DNA of 11,997 bases, from contig CAJXOI010000007.1 of assembly GCA_913057885.1 (NCBI GenBank), forward strand, positions 1 to 11,997, in the 5' to 3' direction. The notes beneath the pieces were generated by a model that worked only from the letters and a program-made list of their open reading frames with translations, had not been told where the DNA came from and ran no database searches. This document shows positions 1 to 6,366 of the stretch, piece after piece. The DNA is from an uncultured Micavibrio sp. Lineage in GTDB: Bacteria > Pseudomonadota > Alphaproteobacteria > Micavibrionales > UBA1664. The number at the start of each line of letters is the position of its first letter. Position 1 is the first letter of the stretch. Both the position numbers and the translations under genes were made by a program.

Positions 1-599
1 CCCCCGATGATTTATATAAAGATGGTTTGCAACGTGCGCGATTTGAACCCTTTATTCCCTTAGTAAAAAAGTCTATGGATATTGTTTATTTGAAGTCTGA
101 TACGGATTACCGGAAACAGGCATTAAATGATGAGGGTACTTATTTTATTGAGCGCGAGGCTGATATGCGTCACCTCTTCGACAAGTTAGTAAACGGCAAA
201 AAAGCACCGTCTGATACCTTGAAAGTCAAAGGTCGTACGCTTCCAATTGAGATGGCATTGGACGGTATTGCATGGACGGATTTTACAGAGATGTGTGAAA
301 AACCCCGTGCCGCGGCCGATTATAAAACGCTATGCGAAGCCTATCATACTATCTTCTTAAATCATGTGCCGCGCATGGGATATGATCGCCGGAACGAGGC
401 CAAAAGATTTATATTATTGATCGATACATTATATGATGCGGGCATTAAACTTGTCGTCAATGCCGAGGTTTCACCGCGGGAGTTATATCAAGGGAAACAC
501 CATACCTTTGAATTTGAAAGGACAATATCGCGCCTGTTGGAAATGCAGGGTGAGGCATATTTGTTAAGGACATCGAAAGATAATCTTGATAGCGTATAA
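1..599 (+). CDS. zapE: Cell division protein ZapE / AFG1-family ATPase, C-terminal part (5' end outside window)
   Basis: The reading frame is open from the window edge; the first full codon is at position 3. About 198 residues are visible, roughly the C-terminal half of a family whose members are usually about 370-390 residues. The visible start PDDLYKDGLQRARF matches the conserved segment after the P-loop and Walker B part of AFG1-like ATPases. Other family hallmarks follow: FTEMCEKPRAAADY, then RNEAKRFILLIDTLYD, then FEFERTISRLLEMQ near the C terminus. In E. coli, ZapE is an ATPase that associates with the Z-ring and destabilises FtsZ polymers; mitochondrial AFG1/LACE1 relatives act in protein quality control. 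The TTG at 27-29 is an internal leucine codon, not a start. The stop lies 2 bases before the DUF2336 gene, suggesting one transcript. The P-loop itself is not visible. Confidence 0.93.
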   Translation, partial: PDDLYKDGLQRARFEPFIPLVKKSMDIVYLKSDTDYRKQALNDEGTYFIEREADMRHLFDKLVNGKKAPSDTLKVKGRTLPIEMALDGIAWTDFTEMCEKPRAAADYKTLCEAYHTIFLNHVPRMGYDRRNEAKRFILLIDTLYDAGIKLVVNAEVSPRELYQGKHHTFEFERTISRLLEMQGEAYLLRTSKDNLDSV

Positions 600-601
600 C
601 A

Positions 602-1876
602 ATGGGCTTTTTATCTAAACTATTGGGTAGTAAAAAAAACATCTCCTTGCAAAAGCAAGAGCGTGACCCTGTTCGATATAAAGCAGAGAGGGAAAAAGCG
701 CGATCAAAATCATCAAAAGATCGCTTGAGTCTTGCGCGAAATCCTCAGACACATCAGGAAATCTTATATTATTTGGCCACGGACGAGGATAAGGGCGTCC
801 GCCAGGCCATCGCAAAAAACCCGTCTACTCCCATGCAGGTCAGTGAAGCGTTGGCTAAAGATGACGATGAAGAGGTGAAAATTGCCCTTATAAAACGACT
901 AACAGCGTTGTTGCCAGATTTATCACAAGATCAATATGCGCATCTTTATGCCTTTGCGGCGCAGGCTTTGGGCATTATGGCTTTGGACGAGGTGTTGCGC
1001 GTGCGCCTGGCACTCTCTACAGCGCTGAAAGATGAATTATATGCACCACCGGATGTGGCATCGCAACTGGCTAGAGATTTAGAGCGGCAGGTGTCTGAGC
1101 CCATTTTAAAATTATGTTCTGCGGTGCCTGATGATGTTCTGATTGAGATTCTTAATCACCATCCGGCTGAGTGGGTTATTACCGCAATTGCCAGCCGTAA
1201 AGATATTTCTCAAGGGGTCTCTCAGGCGGTTGTTGATACTGAAAATACAAATGCCGGCACGGTTCTAATTAAAAATGAAACCGCCGATATCCCGGAAGAG
1301 GCCATCGATGAAATTCTGCGATTGGCTCCTGAAAAACCAGAATGGCACAAGCCTCTGGCGCTTCAATCGCACTTGCCTGGGCGTGTGATCCGAGAAATTA
1401 TAAAATTTGTTGACAGCTCCATCCAAAAACTGATTTTCGAGCGAACTGACCTGGAAGATGAAGTGCGGAATGAATTGATGGATACGGTATCCAGACGGAT
1501 GAGTTTTCTGGTTGACGATCAGGGTAAGAAAATTACGCCAATTGAAAAAGTAAAACTCCTCTCTAAACGCGGGGAATTGGATGATGATGCCATTAAGGAT
1601 GCTTTGGCGTTACGTGAGTATGAGTTTGTCTATGCCGCACTGTCTTTGCAATCAGGGATTAAAATACCAATTGTCAAAAAAATGATTGATACAGGGTCTG
1701 CCAAGGCCGCAGTCTCTATTGTTTGGAAAGCAGGATTTAAAATGCGCACAGCACTTGAAATTCAGAAAACAATCGCGAAAATACAGCCGCGTGAGCTGAT
1801 TTATCCCAAAAACGGCGATCAATATTCTTTGCCCGAGAGTGATATGCAGTGGCAGGTTGATTTTTTCAGTGAATAA
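602..1876 (+). CDS. DUF2336 family repeat protein
   Basis: This 424-residue protein has no signal peptide or membrane segment and should be cytoplasmic. Residues about 44-95 hold two tandem 26-residue helical repeats that can be aligned by eye: LARNPQTHQEI... at 44-69 and IAKNPSTPMQV... at 70-95, with the shared pattern A(R/K)NP.T....(V/I)...L..D.D..V. This resembles HEAT or leucine-rich-variant repeats. The central part (about 130-240) fits DUF2336: VRLALSTALKDELYAPPDVASQ, a SEPIL segment, then AIASRKDISQGVSQAVV and VLIKNETADIPEEA. DUF2336 proteins are common in Alphaproteobacteria and have no established biochemical role; the repeats suggest a protein-binding scaffold. The start codon sits 2 bases after the ZapE stop, without a clear ribosome binding site, so translation is probably coupled to zapE. 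Family confidence is high; function is unknown. Confidence 0.85.
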   Translation: MGFLSKLLGSKKNISLQKQERDPVRYKAEREKARSKSSKDRLSLARNPQTHQEILYYLATDEDKGVRQAIAKNPSTPMQVSEALAKDDDEEVKIALIKRLTALLPDLSQDQYAHLYAFAAQALGIMALDEVLRVRLALSTALKDELYAPPDVASQLARDLERQVSEPILKLCSAVPDDVLIEILNHHPAEWVITAIASRKDISQGVSQAVVDTENTNAGTVLIKNETADIPEEAIDEILRLAPEKPEWHKPLALQSHLPGRVIREIIKFVDSSIQKLIFERTDLEDEVRNELMDTVSRRMSFLVDDQGKKITPIEKVKLLSKRGELDDDAIKDALALREYEFVYAALSLQSGIKIPIVKKMIDTGSAKAAVSIVWKAGFKMRTALEIQKTIAKIQPRELIYPKNGDQYSLPESDMQWQVDFFSE

Positions 1877-2017
1877 CAATGATGAATTTTAAAAATATTG
1901 TTTGCTTTTGGTAATATTATTGCGAAATTAATTGTAAAAGATATTTATTCTTGCATTTCAAACTGTGTTTTCATAACAATGAAAGGGTAAATATAAAATA
2001 AAAACAGGGAGATAGAT
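1877..2017 (+). promoter_or_regulatory. AT-rich intergenic region with weak candidate promoter
   Basis: This 141-bp gap is the longest non-coding stretch in the window. It is very AT-rich. A possible sigma-70-type promoter is TTGCAT at 1951-1956 with an ATAA-containing -10-like element around 1972-1979, which would start transcription about 30 bases before the TTG start at 2018. The match is weak (about 4 of 6 bases in the -35 box and 3-4 in the -10 box), and such matches are expected by chance in AT-rich DNA. I see no convincing terminator for the preceding zapE-DUF2336 unit. Confidence 0.3.
2006..2011 (+). promoter_or_regulatory. Ribosome binding site selecting a TTG start
   Basis: AGGGAG lies 6 bases upstream of the TTG at 2018. 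The first in-frame ATG, at 2045 (codon 10), has no purine-rich motif at a suitable distance, so the TTG is the better start. Confidence 0.6.
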
Positions 2018-2893
2018 TTGAGTTCAGCGAGCTTATCACTTTTGATGCTTGGCGCTACCAATTCTACGAACAAAAGCGAAGTTTTCTGCCCTTCGGGTGT
2101 GAAGCGGTTGGTAGGTCTATACCGTATTGCGAATGAGAGAAAAAAGCGTGGGGTTTTTGGTGATACCAAGCATCAAGACTTTATCATTGATGCGGTATTA
2201 CACATGATGGAATTGTCTTTAGGTGAAAAAAGATTTCAAAAACCCGCAAAAAATATTGAACAAGCAATACAGGAGCTTATACAGTCCTATCATTCACAGT
2301 TGATTGATTTGGGTGAAAAAAAACATAAGGCCGAAATAGACGCTCAATCTTCAAGAAAGTGGTTGGCAAAACATGCAAAAAAAAAGCGCGTCACAAAAAC
2401 GGTTCATGTTCCACAAAAAAGCTTTGTTGAGAGAGTGACGACACAGTCATATGCACAATCAGCCAAATTTAAAAAACGCGCGCAAAACGCTGCCGCTGTG
2501 GTTGAGGATGTCAAAATGAAGGGCGATAACGCCTCGCCAAAGTCGTTGGAGCTGCTAGAGAGGGAAAGCCTCTGGCTCCAGGCCCATGTCGCAAAGTTTA
2601 AAAAGCTAAAACCTAAACAACAGGTCACATATGCCTTTGGCATGAATGTCCTAAAAGACATTGCGTCCCTGGATAGAGATGATAGGGTTAATAGATCGAA
2701 TATTCACATAGCGCGTGTCGAGCGTGCGGCAGAACTTGAAGGGCAATTGTCGCGGTTAGAACAACAGCTTGATGTTTTTTACACATGGCGAAAATCTGAT
2801 AATTACAAGCAAATGATCGCTGCATATCAGGCTGAATTGCGTCATGAGGGTTACGTGATGGCACACAGTGCAAAGAGGCTAGCTAATGGATAA
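2018..2893 (+). CDS. Hypothetical basic, coiled-coil-like protein
   Basis: I do not recognise this 291-residue protein. It has no signal peptide or membrane span. It is strongly basic: I count about 52 Lys/Arg against 32 Asp/Glu, net about +20. Lys/Arg clusters occur at 41-44 (RKKR), 101-104, 113-127 (including KKKR at 121-124), 150-154 and 193-200. Helical, heptad-like stretches lie at about 75-120 and 228-285 (for example ERAAELEGQLSRLEQQLD). The charge pattern suggests nucleic-acid binding or an acidic partner; this is inference. TTG was chosen as start because of the AGGGAG motif upstream. The gene ends in an 8-base overlap (ATGGATAA) with the next gene, so the two are almost certainly translationally coupled and made as a pair. 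The start of the following gene uses AAAGAGG (2872-2878), which lies inside this gene. A 9-A run at 2377-2385 encodes part of a Lys cluster. Confidence 0.7.
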   Translation: MSSASLSLLMLGATNSTNKSEVFCPSGVKRLVGLYRIANERKKRGVFGDTKHQDFIIDAVLHMMELSLGEKRFQKPAKNIEQAIQELIQSYHSQLIDLGEKKHKAEIDAQSSRKWLAKHAKKKRVTKTVHVPQKSFVERVTTQSYAQSAKFKKRAQNAAAVVEDVKMKGDNASPKSLELLERESLWLQAHVAKFKKLKPKQQVTYAFGMNVLKDIASLDRDDRVNRSNIHIARVERAAELEGQLSRLEQQLDVFYTWRKSDNYKQMIAAYQAELRHEGYVMAHSAKRLANG

Positions 2894-4070
2894 AAAAATT
2901 GAAAAACCTTGTTCTCGCGCTGTGGCTTTGGGGCCTATGACATTTGGTGAAATGATGTTTCATCAGAGCATTAAAAAAAAATATGAAGGTAAGGCTGCAC
3001 TTTATCCTTTTCGTGGTGCTTCAACAAACATTTCTCGGACGGCACCACAAGAGAGAATTGAAAACGGAGAGTCTGTCTTGTTGGTCTGGCGAGAATATCA
3101 TGAATTGGATTTTGAAACCATGGCTGGGTACATGAACGTACCAGTTTTGGATTATATGGATATGGAATCAGGCTACAGGCCAACCCCCTTTATTGCCCTT
3201 AAAAACCTTTGTCGCAATTTGCGTCTCCATCCAATTGAACTTTACGATCCTCATGACATTGTTGATCCTGAATATATGGCTTTGCTTCTTGATGCGTATC
3301 AGAATCCCGCAAGTTATCACATGGAATATGGAGATTTGCACGAGGATTTGGTCAATGCTCTGTTCGAGCAAGCCGACGATAATGAATCTTACTATGGCTT
3401 AACGGATTATTATGAGGAAATTGCGAGTGGGCAATCCGTCAAACACCAACATAAGGCGGCTGTACTTCGCACGCTCTTCATCAATGATGGAAATCCATTT
3501 TTTGCAACGATGATGTCACCTAGTGAGTATATCGATGCCGTTACCGGGGATTTACACCAGCAATTGGAAAGAACGGAAAAAACGGTCGATACCCTTCAGA
3601 GGTTTGTCAATTTTGAAGGCGAAGAGATCCGTAACGCCGCATCATATATGTTTGGCGATCAGAGTGATGCTTTGATTGAGAAATGGTTCTCTTATTATGA
3701 GGATATGATTGATGAGCGTGATTTTCATTATTGTTTTATGTCTGATGTAGACACCTACTTGCATCATAATGCGCTTGAAGATGACGTGGATGATTTTTTT
3801 AATCGCCTGAAATCAAATTTTGAAAAACGATTGATGCTTATGGATAGCGTGCTTGCTGGCTATGCCCTTACTGAAAAGATTGAAGCTATGGAGACTATGG
3901 AAAGAGATTTACGCCAAGTTTTTGCAGCATATGATATTCGTCAAATGGTTTTACAAGCAGTTCCATCCATGAAAAGGCATGGCCAACAAAACCATGATTT
4001 TTATATTCAACCTTTTGAACAAAAAATGCCTGTTACCAGAGCAAAACACCCAAGATCATTGTCAATCTGA
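2886..4070 (+). CDS. XRE-like helix-turn-helix protein with long acidic C-terminal region
   Basis: This 394-residue protein has an XRE/Cro-type helix-turn-helix at about residues 61-119. LLVWREYHELDFETMAGYMN aligns with the usual LR.WRE..GLSQEELA..LGV pattern, DMESG at 92-96 matches the IERG position, and ALKNLCRNLRLHPIEL matches the closing L..LA.ALGV...EL helix. It is preceded by 60 residues without clear features. The remaining 275 residues are acidic, apparently all-helical and unlike any family I know; acidic stretches lie at 161-178, 272-279 and 298-303. I count about 66 Asp/Glu against 39 Lys/Arg, net about -27. The start overlaps the stop of the basic upstream protein, and AAAGAGG at 2872-2878 gives good ribosome spacing. 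Likely roles are DNA-binding regulator or partner of the upstream protein. The HTH is well supported to the eye; overall function is unknown. Confidence 0.72.
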   Translation: MDKKIEKPCSRAVALGPMTFGEMMFHQSIKKKYEGKAALYPFRGASTNISRTAPQERIENGESVLLVWREYHELDFETMAGYMNVPVLDYMDMESGYRPTPFIALKNLCRNLRLHPIELYDPHDIVDPEYMALLLDAYQNPASYHMEYGDLHEDLVNALFEQADDNESYYGLTDYYEEIASGQSVKHQHKAAVLRTLFINDGNPFFATMMSPSEYIDAVTGDLHQQLERTEKTVDTLQRFVNFEGEEIRNAASYMFGDQSDALIEKWFSYYEDMIDERDFHYCFMSDVDTYLHHNALEDDVDDFFNRLKSNFEKRLMLMDSVLAGYALTEKIEAMETMERDLRQVFAAYDIRQMVLQAVPSMKRHGQQNHDFYIQPFEQKMPVTRAKHPRSLSI

Positions 4071-4096
4071 TTTGTTGCTGTAAGATACGCCGCAAC

Positions 4097-4984
4097 ATGA
4101 AAAAATCCGTTATTGCGATTGGAAATTTTGACGGGGTGCATCTGGGGCATCAGGATGTTTTGCGTCATGCAAGAATGCTTGCCGATAAACACGGATACGA
4201 CTTTTGCGCCTTGACATTTTCACCGCATCCGCGGCAGGTTTTTCAACCGAACATCGCGCCGTTTCGATTATCACCTGATGCGGTGAAGGCAGATTTATTT
4301 GAAACATTGATCAAACCCGATCGGTTTGAAGTTTTGGATTTTACAACAGATTTTCAACATCAATCGGCCGAGGCGTTTATCGACAGTATCTTGATCGACC
4401 GTTTGAACGCCGCCATTGTGATTGTGGGGCGGGATTTTCATTTCGGGTATAAGCGATCGGGGAATTTACAAACGCTTGTGGATCGCCCTGAATTTGAAAC
4501 CGTTTCCGCAGATTTGATTGAGATTGGTGGTGAAATTGTCTCGTCCACGCGTATTCGGGCACATTTTAAATTGGCGGAAATTGAACAAGCAAACGCCCTG
4601 TTGGGGTGGGAATGGTATATTCAATCCACCGTTGTTCATGGTGACAAACGCGGGCGGGAGTTGGGGTATCCCACCGCCAATATGCATTTTGGTGAAACAT
4701 TGGTCCCGGCACACGGGATTTACGCGGTAAAGGTTCAGATCGAGGGGGATGACACATGGCATCATGGCGCGGCCAATATCGGTATCCGTCCGATGTTTGA
4801 AACCGCCATGCCGATGGTCGAAACCTTTATTTTTGACTTCGATGATGATTTGTACGACAAGGTTTTAAAAATCAAACCTGTGCAAAAAATCCGCGATGAG
4901 ATGAAATTTGATAATCTGGATGACCTTAAATCCCAAATGGCCAAAGATTGTGAGATCGCGAGAAAAATCTTGCAATCACGCTGA
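4097..4984 (+). CDS. ribF: Bifunctional riboflavin kinase / FAD synthetase RibF
   Basis: RibF phosphorylates riboflavin to FMN and adenylates FMN to FAD in the cytoplasm. The 295-residue length is normal for the family. The N-terminal adenylyltransferase domain (about 1-155) has GNFDGVHLGH at 9-18 (the HxGH nucleotidyl-transferase motif), TFSPHPRQVF at 40-49, GRDFHFGYKRSGN at 111-123 and the SSTRIR motif at 149-154. The C-terminal flavokinase domain (about 168-295) has LGYPTAN at 189-195 (PTAN at 192-195), HGIYAVKV at 206-213, NIGIRPMF at 227-234 and VETFIFDFDDDLYDK, whose Glu242 is at the expected catalytic-base position. KIRDEMKFDNLDDLKSQ is the usual tail. It follows the XRE-like gene by 26 bases. 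No clear Shine-Dalgarno is seen before the ATG. The gap is far too short for an FMN riboswitch. In Alphaproteobacteria ribF is often close to ileS; here two extra genes separate them. Confidence 0.97.
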   Translation: MKKSVIAIGNFDGVHLGHQDVLRHARMLADKHGYDFCALTFSPHPRQVFQPNIAPFRLSPDAVKADLFETLIKPDRFEVLDFTTDFQHQSAEAFIDSILIDRLNAAIVIVGRDFHFGYKRSGNLQTLVDRPEFETVSADLIEIGGEIVSSTRIRAHFKLAEIEQANALLGWEWYIQSTVVHGDKRGRELGYPTANMHFGETLVPAHGIYAVKVQIEGDDTWHHGAANIGIRPMFETAMPMVETFIFDFDDDLYDKVLKIKPVQKIRDEMKFDNLDDLKSQMAKDCEIARKILQSR

Positions 4985-5000
4985 AATATTTGCATATTTC
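4983..5000 (+). repeat. Small perfect inverted repeat on the ribF stop codon
   Basis: GAAATAT at 4983-4989 and ATATTTC at 4994-5000 are perfect complements separated by a 4-base loop (TTGC). The repeat begins inside the ribF TGA stop and ends 4 bases before the ATG at 5005. It has only two G-C pairs and no following T-run, so it is a poor terminator. It might fold weakly on the mRNA before the next gene. Confidence 0.4.
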
Positions 5001-5004
5001 AAAA

Positions 5005-5664
5005 ATGTTGCGTCCATTATTACATGCACCCGATGATTTTTTATATGCTGATTACTCCGACTGTTCCGGGTGGAAGGCTGATGTGAATATCAGGGTGAAC
5101 GGCATTGATTTGAGAAATGCATTTGCAAGAAGAAGCCCTTTAACATTCTCATTTGGTGATGGGGATTGCGTTGACTCAACAAGTGATTATCCGGATACCA
5201 GAGACTATCAGCTTGACTATTTCCTGGAAAGATTGGGGGTTCCTGATCTTGTTTTGGATAACACCTCCCATACTGCGAAATGTGTTTCCAGGGGACATCC
5301 TATAGGATGGGGACTTATGATAAGAAATTTATATTTTGCCCGTCACGCCATTTTCGAAATTGGGGATGATGCAAACCATGTTCGCTTTGATATAAAGGAT
5401 GCCTGGGACGGCAATCCCTATAACAACCATATCGACCAAATCACGCTATGGGATCGGAATAAGCGATATGATATTCCGTGTGACAAGGGCTATGCACTGC
5501 CTTATGTAGAAGAATTGATTGCAACTGTCGAGGTTGCCACCCAGGCATTATCCAATGGTGATGACGAACAGGCAATGATGGTTTTCAAGGATATTGAGCA
5601 AATAAAAAAAGATATAAAAAACATGCTGCCGCCATACAGTGTGATGGAACTAACTAATCCTTGA
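5005..5664 (+). CDS. Hypothetical protein between ribF and ileS
   Basis: I do not recognise this 219-residue protein. The frame also allows a TTG start at 4990, but that codon lies in the loop of a small inverted repeat. I prefer the ATG at 5005, although neither start has a good Shine-Dalgarno. There is no signal peptide or membrane segment. The N-terminal two thirds are rich in Asp, Tyr and Gly and look beta-rich, with DYSDCSGWKADV near 16-27, a run of FSFGDGDC at 48-55 and DAWDGNPYNNH at 132-142. Residues about 165-208 form a helical, acidic-then-basic tail. Cysteines are at 20, 55, 93 and 159. It starts about 20 bases after ribF and could be cotranscribed with it. Together with the YunG-like gene it separates ribF from ileS, so it is likely accessory. 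Codons such as AGA are frequent compared with ribF. Confidence 0.65.
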   Translation: MLRPLLHAPDDFLYADYSDCSGWKADVNIRVNGIDLRNAFARRSPLTFSFGDGDCVDSTSDYPDTRDYQLDYFLERLGVPDLVLDNTSHTAKCVSRGHPIGWGLMIRNLYFARHAIFEIGDDANHVRFDIKDAWDGNPYNNHIDQITLWDRNKRYDIPCDKGYALPYVEELIATVEVATQALSNGDDEQAMMVFKDIEQIKKDIKNMLPPYSVMELTNP

Positions 5665-5731
5665 TTTTAAGACTAAGGAATAGCAAACATATTGTATGAA
5701 AAATAAATATGTGCTTATGTATTTTTTTAAA

Positions 5732-5737
5732 AAGGAG
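5732..5737 (+). promoter_or_regulatory. Strong Shine-Dalgarno fixing the start of the YunG-like gene
   Basis: AAGGAG at 5732-5737 is the best ribosome binding site in the window. It lies 6 bases before the ATG at 5744. The frame is open further upstream to an ATG at 5696, but translation from there would read through this site and add a Lys/Phe-rich stretch with no sign of conservation. The 79 bases before 5744 are AT-rich; no promoter stands out. Confidence 0.8.
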
Positions 5738-5743
5738 ATGAAA

Positions 5744-6307
5744 ATGTTAAATGGTCACGAACTTCCACAAAAATTTAAAACAGCTTTGTCACGATCTTGG
5801 GATGAAGCCGCGATTTGGCCAGGATGTAAAGATGGTTATATTCCGGGTGAAAGCCATCCATCCTATGGCCAATGTTTGGTGGGGACACTTGCGACACTGT
5901 CCTATTGCCGTCAGAACTATGACACACAATTCTCTTTAGCCGCTGGTGAGGCTATTTATCCAAACGGGGATAGCGTGTGGCATTTTCAATTAACTCACTT
6001 AATGCCCAACCCACAACACAGATTAACTGCGGTTCCAATAGATGTGACATGGGATCAATTTCCCGAAGGAACAACATTCCAAGAGGCTAGCGATTGGGGC
6101 AACAATGCAAATAGAGATAAGTTGGCCGAAATTTTAATAGGATCCTTTTGGGGGGACGACACGTTGGTCGACAGAACACAAGTCATTGTTAATAATCTGA
6201 GAGATAATGGAATTTCAATAAGGCAGACTGGAAAAGAAATTGTTGTGGGGCAAAGGAACGAATTGCTTAGGCGTTATAATTTTTTAAGTCCGCGAATGTC
6301 TGCTTGA
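5744..6307 (+). CDS. YunG-like family protein
   Basis: This is a 187-residue soluble protein if started at the ATG with the strong Shine-Dalgarno. It resembles the YunG family (uncharacterised, found in bacteria and phages). The family-like features are SW....IW near residues 18-25, HPSYGQCLVGTL at 38-49, a WHFQL segment at 79-83 and VPIDVTWDQFP at 98-107. They recall the family pattern in which PS.GQC.V is followed by a Trp/His segment and then by (V/I)D.T..QF. Cys44, His80 and Asp100/Asp104 would permit a papain-like or NlpC-like Cys-His-Asp arrangement, but that is inference from motif order and no activity is known to me. The C-terminal part (about 120-187) contains helical segments with no recognised motif. 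It is separated from its neighbours by 79 and 59 bases, so it may have its own transcript. Family call is moderate. Confidence 0.6.
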   Translation: MLNGHELPQKFKTALSRSWDEAAIWPGCKDGYIPGESHPSYGQCLVGTLATLSYCRQNYDTQFSLAAGEAIYPNGDSVWHFQLTHLMPNPQHRLTAVPIDVTWDQFPEGTTFQEASDWGNNANRDKLAEILIGSFWGDDTLVDRTQVIVNNLRDNGISIRQTGKEIVVGQRNELLRRYNFLSPRMSA

Positions 6308-6336
6308 TTTCACACGCTTCCCCGTTCATAAATATT

Positions 6337-6351
6337 CTTTGAATTTCAAAG
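6337..6351. repeat. Perfect 15-bp palindrome upstream of ileS
   Basis: CTTTGAA and TTCAAAG flank a single T, forming a perfect inverted repeat in DNA. The one-base centre makes an RNA hairpin of the full stem unlikely, so a protein operator is the more natural reading. Its right arm covers part of AAAGGA (6348-6353), the only Shine-Dalgarno-like motif before ileS, which lies 13 bases from the ATG and is therefore spaced rather far. Confidence 0.4.
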
Positions 6352-6366
6352 GATAAATAATCTATT

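Noticed and set aside
2377..2386. A9-G run in the basic protein gene, with a zero-frame A AAA AAG slippery heptamer like that of dnaX
   Set aside because: The -1 frame meets a stop after about 14 codons, and no clear downstream hairpin or upstream Shine-Dalgarno stimulator was seen. Lys-rich coding alone explains the run.
2018..4070. Classical toxin-antitoxin pair
   Set aside because: Both proteins are much larger than usual type II partners and neither shows a known toxin fold; the XRE domain alone is not enough.
4071..4096. FMN riboswitch before ribF
   Set aside because: Only 26 bases separate the genes, and none of the conserved riboswitch segments is present.
5687..5728. Inverted repeat ACATATT/AATATGT followed by a T-run as a terminator
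   Set aside because: The stem is only 7 bp with one G-C pair and the T-run starts about 10 bases beyond it, so it would not terminate efficiently.
5696..5743. Upstream ATG at 5696 as start of the YunG-like protein
   Set aside because: The strong AAGGAG lies downstream of it and is perfectly spaced for the ATG at 5744; the extra residues are low-complexity Lys/Phe/Tyr.
6308..6366. T-box or other leader before ileS
   Set aside because: The 59-base spacer is too short and shows only a small palindrome.
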